This document shows, piece after piece, positions 7,496 to 13,979 of a stretch of 15,088 bases of DNA. The notes under the pieces are model-generated. The model saw nothing but the letters and a program-made list of their open reading frames with translations, ran no database searches and was not told the DNA's origin. The stretch covers positions 1 through 15,088 of the forward strand of contig NZ_LWHB01000126.1 of NCBI RefSeq assembly GCF_001889065.1, given 5' to 3'. The translations under genes were made by a program, and so were the position numbers. This stretch comes from Suttonella ornithocola (GTDB taxonomy: Bacteria; Pseudomonadota; Gammaproteobacteria; Cardiobacteriales; Cardiobacteriaceae). Numbering within the stretch: the stretch's first letter is position 1; each line of letters opens with the position of its first letter.

Positions 7496-8479
7496 TTATA
7501 AACCTTGTTCTGCTAAAGCATCGACCGTTGTTTTATCCAAAGATAAAGGTTTATCCGCATAAATAACTTTACCCTCAATCGTAATTTTTCCTAATACAGG
7601 CGTACTAGTCATTGCTGCAATATCTTTTCCTTCTGCTAAATACGTCCCCAATTCAACAAAAGCTTTACCCGCCTCTAATGGACTCCATAAGTAACCACCA
7701 GTAATTGCGCCATCATGCACTAAACGTCGACCCTGACCAGCAGAAAATAGCCCCATTACCTTTAACTTACCAGCCACACCACGCTCCTGTGCCGCGCGCG
7801 CAGCACCAATTGTTCCTTGACTACCAAATGACATAATTCCTGCAAGATCTGGATGAGCTCTTAACAAGTCTAACGTTGTATTGCGACTATCATCTACAGA
7901 TTCTGCAACACCAAACCGCTCTGATGCTTGCTTCATCTCTGGGCAATACTCTTTCAAATAATTAACAGCAGCATCTGCCCAAGCATTATGTGCTGGCACA
8001 CTTAGTCCCCCGACAAAAACAGCATAAGAACCTTTACAACCAGTTGTTTCAGCCATTAACTTACCGTGTGCCTCACCAAGCGCTTTACTCGTAATCAGCT
8101 CAAAATCATAATTGACATTCTTAGAATCGGGAGATTCATGCGCAATGACTTTAATCCCCTGTTCTCTTGCTCGTTTTAAAACAGGCTCTAAAACTTCAGC
8201 ATCATTGGGAACGACACCAATCACATCTACTTTTCTAGCAATTAAATCTTCTATCGCACGAACTTGCAAAGCAGGATCTGCACTGGTTGGACCGACCATG
8301 AAAGCATCAACATTCATCTCTTTTGCTTGCGATTTAATACCGGCTTCCATTGCATTAAACCAAGGAATTCCTCCTATCTTTACCACTATCCCGATAGCTG
8401 GCTTATCTCCGGCATGAGCAAAAGTTGCTACCAATCCTAAAGCTATCGCCAAAGAAGCTTTTTTCCAAGTGCCTTTCAT
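7496..8479 (-). CDS. Periplasmic sugar-binding protein of the ABC importer (RhaS/LsrB type)
   Basis: A 327-residue Peripla_BP_4 protein (PF13407). Residues 1-23 are a signal peptide (two Lys pairs, hydrophobic core, cleavage after AHA). The mature start KPAIGIVVKIGGIPWFNAMEAGIKSQA and the strand VDVIGVVPND are typical of binding proteins for the RbsABC class. The blocks DLIARKVDVIGVV, ALKRAREQGIKVIAHES-like and GGYLWSPLEAGKAFVELG place it nearer the RhaS/LsrB branch than ribose RbsB. It would capture the substrate in the periplasm and deliver it to the two permeases. The ligand cannot be read from sequence. The ATG at 8479 has AAGGAGA 6 bases upstream. It is the first gene of the operon and is intact. 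Confidence 0.9.
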   Translation of the reverse strand: MKGTWKKASLAIALGLVATFAHAGDKPAIGIVVKIGGIPWFNAMEAGIKSQAKEMNVDAFMVGPTSADPALQVRAIEDLIARKVDVIGVVPNDAEVLEPVLKRAREQGIKVIAHESPDSKNVNYDFELITSKALGEAHGKLMAETTGCKGSYAVFVGGLSVPAHNAWADAAVNYLKEYCPEMKQASERFGVAESVDDSRNTTLDLLRAHPDLAGIMSFGSQGTIGAARAAQERGVAGKLKVMGLFSAGQGRRLVHDGAITGGYLWSPLEAGKAFVELGTYLAEGKDIAAMTSTPVLGKITIEGKVIYADKPLSLDKTTVDALAEQGL

Positions 8480-8580
8480 AATTATCTCCTTGCTGTTGTG
8501 AAAAACGACTCAACTTATATTCGTCTATCAAAATCCCCTTAAATCACGTTATTCCACATGAAAAATTATATTTTAAACAA

Positions 8581-8608
8581 ATTATACTTTGCTCAATCGA
8601 TTTAGCAA
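8581..8608 (-). promoter_or_regulatory. Transport-operon promoter with overlapping LacI-type operator
   Basis: On the minus strand, TTGCTA (8608-8603) and TATAAT (8586-8581) are separated by 16 bases, a good sigma-70 promoter for the binding-protein gene. The 20-bp palindrome TTGCTCAATCGATTTAGCAA (8589-8608) has a central CG and one mismatched pair, the form of LacI/GalR-family operators. It covers the -35 box and most of the spacer. Binding of the divergently encoded regulator there would block RNA polymerase; this follows from family behaviour and position. Confidence 0.7.
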
Positions 8609-8684
8609 CATCTTGTTTTAGTTTTTTACGTCTTTTTATGGGGAAACGCTAGCAGTAAACTAAAAACTCTCTATAATGATGAAA

Positions 8685-9689
8685 ATGAAAAAAAATAGAA
8701 TAACCATTTATGATTTAGCACAACTGGCTGGAACCAGTGCTAGTGCTGTTAGTTCCATTCTTAATAACAAGTGGCAAACAAGAAGAATTAGCCCTGCGCT
8801 AGCTGAAAAAGTCAGCTTACTTGCAAAACAGCACGGCTATGCGGTAAATCGTCAAGCCAGCATTTTACGCAAAGCCCATTCTCATATGATTGGAATGATT
8901 GTTCCAAAATATGATAATCGCTATTTTACAGCAATTGCCGAGCAGTTTGAAATCATGGCACGGCAACGCTCTCTTTTCCCCGTTATTACTTGCACATTTA
9001 GAAATCCACAACTAGAACTCGAAGCGGCAAGAGAGCTTTTGTCTTATCAAGTAGAGTGCGTGGTTGCTACCGGTTGCACAAATCCCGATGCTATTGCTCA
9101 GTTATGCCATAGTGCTAACGTTCAGATTATCAATCTAGACTTACCTGGAAAAACTGCACCATCTGTGATTTCAGATAACTTTAATGGCGCTAAACAACTC
9201 ACTAAGCGACTTTTAGATATTATGAAACAGGAGTTTAACCATTCCAAATCACTTTGGTTTATTGGCGGAAGAAAAAATGACCATAATACACAACAAAGAA
9301 TTCAGGGCTTTATCGCAGCACATAATGAACATCAAATAGAAGTCAATAATCAATACATTCTTACGCCCGGATATTCTTCCAATAAAATTGAGCAGCTTAT
9401 GAAGCAACATATCCCACCAGAAAAAACGGGGCTTTTTATCAATTCTACTATTGCTTTAGAAGGATTTTTACGCATGACTTATCGACTATCTCCCAATCAT
9501 GCCGCCTCTCTGCGCTACGGTAGCTTCGATTGGGACCCTTTTGCAGCATTATTGCCACAAAATATCGGGATGATTCGTCAAGATATTCAAACAATGTTAG
9601 AAACTGTTTTTCAATGGATAGAGACTCCTCCTAAAAAACCCATTTATAAAGAAATTCCATGTCTATGGAATAACGGTATATATTATTAA
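8685..9689 (+). CDS. LacI-family transcriptional regulator of the sugar operon
   Basis: A 334-residue regulator. The N-terminal helix-turn-helix RITIYDLAQLAGTSASAVSSILNNK is a standard LacI DNA-binding head, followed by the hinge region NRQASILRKAHSHMIGMIVP and a periplasmic-binding-protein-like sensor domain. The ATG at 8685 gives MKKNRITIYD, the usual family start; ATGs at 8676 and 8679 only add MMK. No Shine-Dalgarno sequence precedes any of them, and a TATAAT at 8672-8677 would place a transcript start almost at the 8685 ATG, suggesting a leaderless message. It is divergent from the transporter operon and most likely represses it, with the imported sugar or its phosphate as inducer (inference). 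The gene is intact. Confidence 0.88.
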   Translation: MKKNRITIYDLAQLAGTSASAVSSILNNKWQTRRISPALAEKVSLLAKQHGYAVNRQASILRKAHSHMIGMIVPKYDNRYFTAIAEQFEIMARQRSLFPVITCTFRNPQLELEAARELLSYQVECVVATGCTNPDAIAQLCHSANVQIINLDLPGKTAPSVISDNFNGAKQLTKRLLDIMKQEFNHSKSLWFIGGRKNDHNTQQRIQGFIAAHNEHQIEVNNQYILTPGYSSNKIEQLMKQHIPPEKTGLFINSTIALEGFLRMTYRLSPNHAASLRYGSFDWDPFAALLPQNIGMIRQDIQTMLETVFQWIETPPKKPIYKEIPCLWNNGIYY

Positions 9690-9755
9690 GAAAATCTAAA
9701 ATTCTGGTTTCGTTTTATAGCGTTTAGCGATAAAGTGGGCGCTCTTTAAAACAGA

Positions 9756-10346
9756 ATGAATCATTTTATGAATAGTCCTGTCCTTCAGCGCGCGGGGATC
9801 GTTACTTGGGGTGTATTGGCATTGTGTGTGGGGTTTACCTTACTCACAGGCGCGGGAAGTCGCCCGATTACCGTGCAATTTTTATTCTATCCTCCTCTCA
9901 TTTATCAAGGGGAAATCTGGCGAATACTCACACCCGCTTTTTTGCATTTTGATATGTTAGGGTCGCCTTTCTTACATCTCTTATTTAATGGCGTTATTTG
10001 GTTAAACTTTGCAAGCGCTATCGAATGCGACGAAGGGCGTTTTCGTTTACTCTTCCTATTTATTGTTTCTGCTATCTTATCGAACTGTGTCGCTTACATG
10101 ATTTATGGTCCCGGTTTTGGTGGCCTATCCGGCGTAGTATTTGCCTTAATTGGTTATCTTTGGTGGCAAGGGCGTAGCAATCCCATATTGGCAATGGTTA
10201 TGCCTAAACAGATGTTCTTAGCTTTTTTAGGCTTTCTACTCATAGGGTTTACCGGACTATTCGGCAATATGGCGAATATGGCACATCTTGCAGGTCTTAT
10301 CATTGGCATTGGTTTTGCCATGACTTGCCAACTTTTTTGGCGTTAA
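9756..10346 (+). CDS. Rhomboid-family intramembrane serine protease
   Basis: A 196-residue membrane protein with six hydrophobic segments. The catalytic dyad is visible: Ser125 in GGLSG and His177 in MANMAHLAG. The HxxxN motif (His74, Asn78) and the WR motif (EIWRILTPAFLH, residues 54-64) are also present. Rhomboids cleave membrane-protein substrates inside the bilayer; the substrate here is unknown. It is shorter than GlpG, lacking an N-terminal cytoplasmic domain. The start is taken at ATG 9756; ATG 9768 is an alternative, and neither has a strong ribosome site. The hemolysin III gene follows after 13 bases, so the two are probably co-transcribed. Confidence 0.92.
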   Translation: MNHFMNSPVLQRAGIVTWGVLALCVGFTLLTGAGSRPITVQFLFYPPLIYQGEIWRILTPAFLHFDMLGSPFLHLLFNGVIWLNFASAIECDEGRFRLLFLFIVSAILSNCVAYMIYGPGFGGLSGVVFALIGYLWWQGRSNPILAMVMPKQMFLAFLGFLLIGFTGLFGNMANMAHLAGLIIGIGFAMTCQLFWR

Positions 10347-10359
10347 CGCAGGAGGATAT

Positions 10360-10992
10360 ATGTATTATGGAGAACGCTTCAATAGTATTTCTCACTTAGT
10401 TGGCACTATCCTAGCGATTACTGGTACGGTATTACTAATTATTCGCGGGGCAATACATGGCACAGCTTATGATGTTGTTTCCTCCGCTATATATGGTGCA
10501 ACCCTCATTTTATTGTATGGCGCATCTACGATTTATCACACCATTCGCTCTGCTAAAATCAAAGCTATTTTACAAAAGCTGGATCATTGCTCCATTTATT
10601 TACTAATTGCCGGCAGCTATACCCCTTATGCGCTCGTTACGCTAAGAGGCGGCTGGGGATGGTCTATTTTTGGTGTGGTTTGGGGATTAGCCATTATTGG
10701 TATTATTCAAGAATTTCTATTTGCCAAAGGTGCAAGAATATTATCTTTGGCTTTATATTTATTGATGGGCTGGCTCGTATTAGTGGCGATTGTCCCTATT
10801 GTCCGCCAATTACCCAATTGGGGGCTTTTCTGGTTAGCGGCTGGTGGCGTCTTTTATACCGTAGGTGTTTACTGGTATGTCAATGATGAAAAAATCCGTC
10901 ATGGGCATGGTATTTGGCATTTATTTGTTTTAGCTGGTAGCATCGCACAGTTCATCAGTATTTATGGTTGGGTTATTGGATATGGAATTTAA
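10360..10992 (+). CDS. Hemolysin III family membrane protein (TrhA/YqfA, PAQR superfamily)
   Basis: A 210-residue protein with seven hydrophobic segments. It has the conserved histidines of the family: ERFNSISHLVG (His12), ASTIYHTIR near residue 60, and the C-terminal GHGIWHLFVLAGS. LDHCSIYLLIAGSYTPY is a family hallmark. Bacterial TrhA proteins act in membrane energetics and fluidity homeostasis; haemolysis is not an established general role. AGGAGG lies 6 bases before the ATG. The stop overlaps the start of the tenA remnant, so this was once a three-gene unit with the rhomboid and tenA. Confidence 0.92.
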   Translation: MYYGERFNSISHLVGTILAITGTVLLIIRGAIHGTAYDVVSSAIYGATLILLYGASTIYHTIRSAKIKAILQKLDHCSIYLLIAGSYTPYALVTLRGGWGWSIFGVVWGLAIIGIIQEFLFAKGARILSLALYLLMGWLVLVAIVPIVRQLPNWGLFWLAAGGVFYTVGVYWYVNDEKIRHGHGIWHLFVLAGSIAQFISIYGWVIGYGI

Positions 10993-11325
10993 AACACTGC
11001 GTCAAAACTGTCCAAATTGGCAAGACTATATTCAACATGCATTTGTTCACCAACTCATCAATGGTACCTTACCACACGAAGCCTTTTTAACCTACCTACA
11101 ACAAGATTTTCTTTTTCTCTTACAATTTACTCGTGCATAGGGATTGGCGGTATATAAAAGCGATAACCTTGCGGATATGCGCGTCGCACAACAAGAAATG
11201 CCGTGCTAGATACTAAAATTCAGCTTCATATTCACTATTGTGCAAGCTACGGAATTGGAGAAAAAACACTACAAAATTTACCTGAACACCCCGAAACGGT
11301 CGCTTATACCCGATATGTATTAGAG
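10982..11325 (+). pseudogene. tenA: tenA remnant (thiaminase II family), broken and truncated
   Basis: TenA hydrolyses thiamin breakdown products for salvage of the pyrimidine. The ATG lies inside the end of the TrhA gene. The frame reads FKTLRQNCPNWQDYIQHAFV, then GTLPHEAFLTYLQQDFLFL, as in TenA. A TAG at 11138-11140 replaces the Tyr of the usual ARAY block. After YKSDNLADMRVAQQEMP, the sequence shifts frame and continues as LDTKIQLHIHYCASYGIG and AYTRYVLE. It ends at the boundary of element C, with the C-terminal half missing. One stop, one frameshift and a truncation make it clearly non-functional. Confidence 0.85.
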
Positions 11326-11452
11326 GTAGTGGTTTGAAAAATATGCTAACCATACTCTTACAATAAATACTTCTTTTAATATATTGATATTTAAATATTT
11401 AACTACCATTGGATTATTTGATAATATTCCAGCATACTTTTCAAACCACTAC
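11326..11452. mobile_element. MITE-like element, copy C
   Basis: A 127-bp element with the same inverted ends as copy B (GTAGTGGTTTGAAAAATATG at the left; the inverse of the right end reads GTAGTGGTTTGAAAAGTATG). Its interior is the reverse complement of copy B with only a few differences, so the two moved recently or are under exchange. No 8-bp target duplication is seen; the left side abuts the truncated tenA gene, consistent with a deletion beside the element. It ends 18 bases before the TRIC gene and could influence its expression. Confidence 0.8.
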
Positions 11453-11470
11453 TTATAAACATCTTATCCT

Positions 11471-12100
11471 ATGGAATCTACTCAATTTATTTACATTCTT
11501 GATTTAATTGGCTGCGCAGCGTCGGCAGCCGCCGCCGCAATGTTAGCTAAGCGAGTAGGACTAGATTTTCTAGGCGCTGTAATGATTGCTGCCATTGGTG
11601 CCATTGGCGGAGGAACGTGTCGGGATTTGCTTATCAATCGTCATCCCTTATTTTGGTTAAAAGACTTAAACTATCTCACCTTAACCTCCACTATCGCCAT
11701 ACTTGTCCAAATTTTTTACTATACAGTAGACAAATATCTTGATCGTCCGATTAGGCTTTTTGATGCTATCGGTCTTAGTGCTTTCTCAATCATTGGCTTC
11801 CAAGCGGCTTTGACCAAAGGATTACCTTATCCAATGGTTATCTTAATGGGAATAGTAACGGCTGTTAATGGCGGTATTTTAAGAGATATAATTTGTGGGC
11901 AAATCCCCTTAGTTCTTCGCAAAGAAATTTATATCTCTTGCGTGATTATCGGAGGAATTGTTTATTTAACTTTACTACAATTAGGGGTTGGAGAATGGAT
12001 ACGCAACTCTATTGTAATGGCAACTATTTTCTTATTAAGAATGTTAGCCATTTACCGTCGATGGAACTTGCCAGACATCAGCTTACCGAAAAAAGAATAA
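11471..12100 (+). CDS. TRIC-family cation channel protein (UPF0126, YicG-like)
   Basis: A 209-residue inner-membrane protein with about seven segments arranged as two repeats. Each repeat has the family motif: GAIGGGTCRDLLINRHPLFW near residues 44-62 and VTAVNGGILRDIICGQIPLVL near 130-150. PF03458 proteins form trimeric channels for potassium or other cations; the in vivo role in bacteria is uncertain. The start at ATG 11471 gives the normal family beginning (DLIGCAASAAAAAMLAKR), but no good ribosome site is visible and the leader is only 18 bases from element C, so the original promoter may have been displaced. The gene appears intact. Confidence 0.9.
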   Translation: MESTQFIYILDLIGCAASAAAAAMLAKRVGLDFLGAVMIAAIGAIGGGTCRDLLINRHPLFWLKDLNYLTLTSTIAILVQIFYYTVDKYLDRPIRLFDAIGLSAFSIIGFQAALTKGLPYPMVILMGIVTAVNGGILRDIICGQIPLVLRKEIYISCVIIGGIVYLTLLQLGVGEWIRNSIVMATIFLLRMLAIYRRWNLPDISLPKKE

Positions 12101-12403
12101 TTTTGGGTTTATTTTACCCGTTACCAAAATAAAAGAATACCATTAGTTCCCTTAGTAACGACTTGCAAATATTTAATGACAGAAAATAAAAATATCATGA
12201 TAAAAATATCGCCTATTTTAAACATCTAAAGGTTATTTCAACTCATCCGCTACAATGGCTACCTATCAATGATTTTCCAACTCATACTTAACGCTATTTT
12301 TCACTTTCTAAACTTTAGCATAAAATAAATAAAATATTTAAAAACAAAAACTTTTCATCTTATAATCCATTAAACTCTTATTATTTTCTTTAAGGAGAAA
12401 AAT
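12101..12403 (+). promoter_or_regulatory. Gene-free gap with the terC promoter
   Basis: No coding region is supported in this 303-base stretch. ATTTTGG and CCAAAAT just after the TRIC stop could form a weak hairpin. TATAAT at 12361-12366 is a good -10 box about 37 bases before the terC start, with a poor -35 (TTAAAA at 12338-12343). AAGGAG lies 7 bases before the ATG at 12404. I looked for a yybP-ykoY manganese riboswitch, which often precedes terC/alx, and saw none. Confidence 0.45.
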
Positions 12404-13423
12404 ATGCCTCATCATTTTGGCTTTCCACTAGAAACACTTATTGTCTTCTTTGTTGTTATCGCATTATCCGTCTATATCGACTTGTTTGCCCATCGTCATA
12501 CCAAAGAAATTGGCGTTAAAGATGCAGCAATCTGGTCATTATTTTGGGTCGGACTTGCTATTGCTTTCTACTTCTATCTTATGTTTAGATTTGATGCAGA
12601 ATGGGCAAACTTATACCTTGCTGGTTATGCCTTAGAAAAAAGTTTATCTATAGATAACCTAATGGTCTTTATGGCAATTTTTGCATCCTTTGGCATTAAA
12701 GGGCATTTACAGCATAGAATTCTCTATTGGGGGATTATTGGCGCTTTAGTTTTCCGCGCAATCTTTGTACTTATTGGTGCAAGTCTATTTGCCGCAAGTC
12801 CTTGGGTTGGCTTTATTTTTGCTGCCTTTGTTATCTGGAGTGCCGTTCAAATGCTACGTGCAGATAACAATGATGAAGAAATCGAAGACTACACCGATCA
12901 CTGGAGCGTTCGTCTCACTGGCAAACTCTTTCCCATCTATAAAAAACTCCATGGAGAACACTTTATTGTTAAAGACCATGAGCTACAAAAAGAAATTGCA
13001 GAAGAAGAAAAACGCGGTATTGTTACGCGCATCGGCAAATACTACGTCACCCCAGCGTTATTATGCTTAATGGCGATAGAAACCTCAGATATCGCCTTCG
13101 CATTTGATTCTGTACCAGCCGTTATTGCAGTAACACATGAACCATTACTCGTTTATGCAGCCATGATTTTTGCCATTCTCGGTCTTAGAAGTCTATATTT
13201 CGTTCTAGCAGCACTCACTAAGTATCTCGTTCACCTTGAAAAAGCCGTTATCGGACTACTATTTTTTATCGGTGCCAAAATGCTCATAGAATCCGTTAAC
13301 CACACCTTAGGTGATACGGGCATCCATATCAGCCCAGGCGTTAGCTTAGCAATCGTTTTGCTCACTTTAACTGGTGGTATTATCGCCTCTTTCATTTGGC
13401 CTGAAAAATCAGAAGAAGTATAA
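12404..13423 (+). CDS. TerC/Alx-family integral membrane protein (probable metal transport)
   Basis: A 339-residue protein with nine or so membrane segments and a charged cytoplasmic loop (residues about 152-210). The TerC motifs with membrane-embedded acidic residues are present: Asp26 in VYIDLFAHR, LEKSLSIDNLMVF (residues 77-89) and AIETSDIAFAFDSVPAV (224-240). Relatives include E. coli Alx, linked to manganese homeostasis and export, and TerC of tellurite resistance; no other ter genes are nearby, so a housekeeping Alx-like role is more likely. The ribosome site AAGGAG is strong. The gene is single, with its own promoter and a 3' hairpin. Confidence 0.92.
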   Translation: MPHHFGFPLETLIVFFVVIALSVYIDLFAHRHTKEIGVKDAAIWSLFWVGLAIAFYFYLMFRFDAEWANLYLAGYALEKSLSIDNLMVFMAIFASFGIKGHLQHRILYWGIIGALVFRAIFVLIGASLFAASPWVGFIFAAFVIWSAVQMLRADNNDEEIEDYTDHWSVRLTGKLFPIYKKLHGEHFIVKDHELQKEIAEEEKRGIVTRIGKYYVTPALLCLMAIETSDIAFAFDSVPAVIAVTHEPLLVYAAMIFAILGLRSLYFVLAALTKYLVHLEKAVIGLLFFIGAKMLIESVNHTLGDTGIHISPGVSLAIVLLTLTGGIIASFIWPEKSEEV

Positions 13424-13430
13424 TCCTACT

Positions 13431-13462
13431 GCTCCACTGCCAAATATTTATAGCAGTGGAGC
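13431..13462 (+). terminator. Strong hairpin after terC (no T run)
   Basis: GCTCCACTGC (13431-13440) and GCAGTGGAGC (13453-13462) form a perfect 10-bp stem with a 12-base loop, 7 bases after the terC stop. There is no T run on the plus strand, so it may act as a 3'-end stabiliser or a weak terminator rather than a classic intrinsic terminator. Confidence 0.5.
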
Positions 13463-13547
13463 TCAATAACACATTCCTACACATCATTCAACTAAAAATA
13501 AAAATTACTAATAATCATATTATTAAAGAAAAAAGCAAAAAAAAATA

Positions 13548-13575
13548 TTGACACAAAAAACATACGCGTTAAAAT
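13548..13575 (+). promoter_or_regulatory. Promoter of tRNA-Gly
   Basis: A perfect -35 box TTGACA (13548-13553) and TAAAAT (13570-13575) are separated by 16 bases. Transcription would begin about 7 bases before the mature tRNA-Gly at 13589. A GC-rich stretch (ACGCAC) between the -10 box and the start resembles a stringent-control discriminator, usual for stable RNA genes. Confidence 0.8.
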
Positions 13576-13588
13576 ACGCACTCACCAA

Positions 13589-13663
13589 GCGGGAATAGCT
13601 CAGTGGTAGAGCACAACCTTGCCAAGGTTGGGGTCGCGAGTTCGAGCCTCGTTTCCCGCTCCA
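13589..13663 (+). tRNA. tRNA-Gly (anticodon GCC)
   Basis: 75 bases with encoded CCA. The acceptor arms GCGGGAA and TTCCCGC pair fully. The D-arm is GCTC AGTGGTA GAGC, the anticodon stem is CAACC/GGTTG around the loop TTGCCAA (anticodon GCC), and the T-arm is GCGAG TTCGAGC CTCGT. All invariant positions are present. It decodes GGC and GGT glycine codons. Confidence 0.97.
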
Positions 13664-13669
13664 AATTCT

Positions 13670-13695
13670 AAAAAAGCCGCAATAGCGGCTTTTTT
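13670..13695 (+). terminator. Intrinsic terminator between the two tRNAs
   Basis: AAAAAGCCGC and GCGGCTTTTT (arms at 13671-13680 and 13685-13694) form a GC-rich stem with loop AATA and end in a T run. It is a textbook Rho-independent terminator directly after tRNA-Gly. It leaves only 13 bases before tRNA-Cys, too few for a separate promoter. Confidence 0.85.
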
Positions 13696-13708
13696 AATAA
13701 GCTTTACA

Positions 13709-13782
13709 GGCTGGGTAGCAGAGTGGTTATGCAGCGGATTGCAAATCCGTGGACGCCGGTTCGATTCCGACCCCAGCCTCCA
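13709..13782 (+). tRNA. tRNA-Cys (anticodon GCA)
   Basis: 74 bases with encoded CCA. The acceptor arms GGCTGGG and CCCAGCC pair fully. The anticodon stem GCGGA/TCCGT holds the loop TTGCAAA, giving anticodon GCA. The T-arm GCCGG TTCGATT CCGAC has one C-A mismatch. The discriminator base is T (U), as expected for cysteine. The 3' end faces an integrase gene, so it is the likely attachment site of the island. Confidence 0.95.
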
Positions 13783-13791
13783 TACCTATAT

Positions 13792-13814
13792 AATACCCCG
13801 TCTAACAGGGTATT
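13792..13814 (+). terminator. Weak hairpin after tRNA-Cys
   Basis: AATACCC and GGGTATT form a 7-bp stem with a 9-base loop, starting 10 bases after the tRNA CCA end, followed by a short T-rich stretch. It may be the tRNA-Cys terminator, or part of the set of GGGTAT repeats near the integrase. Confidence 0.4.
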
Positions 13815-13891
13815 TGCCTTTAAAAACATAGATTAAGCTGATTTTCAATATAAAACTGTCTAATGCAATATCATTGAATATAAGAACTTTA

Positions 13892-13963
13892 AGGGGTATT
13901 TTTGGGGGTATGCGTTTTTTATATCCCAATAATGATAGCTGCCCTTTGGAAGATACCCCCAAA
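13892..13963. repeat. GGGGTAT repeats upstream of the integrase
   Basis: TTTGGGGGTAT (13901-13911) and ATACCCCCAAA (13953-13963) are a perfect 11-bp inverted repeat. A further partial copy AGGGGTATT lies at 13892-13900, and related ATACCCC/GGGTAT arms lie at 13793-13813. They lie between tRNA-Cys and the integrase start, where arm-type sites for the integrase or an excisionase are expected. That function is inferred. Confidence 0.45.
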
Positions 13964-13979
13964 TTCTACGAGGTATGAA

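Noticed and set aside
8112..8417. Open frame of 101 codons opposite the binding-protein gene
   Set aside because: Antisense shadow of a well-supported gene; no family features and no ribosome site.
10587..10886. Open frame of 99 codons within the TrhA gene, plus frames inside terC and the TRIC gene
   Set aside because: Same-strand out-of-frame shadows of intact membrane-protein genes.
12101..12403. Possible yybP-ykoY manganese riboswitch before terC
   Set aside because: Expected from family context, but the conserved GC-rich arms are not present in this AT-rich leader.
13619..13831. Open frame running through both tRNA genes
   Set aside because: The translation is simply tRNA sequence read as protein; both tRNAs fold properly.
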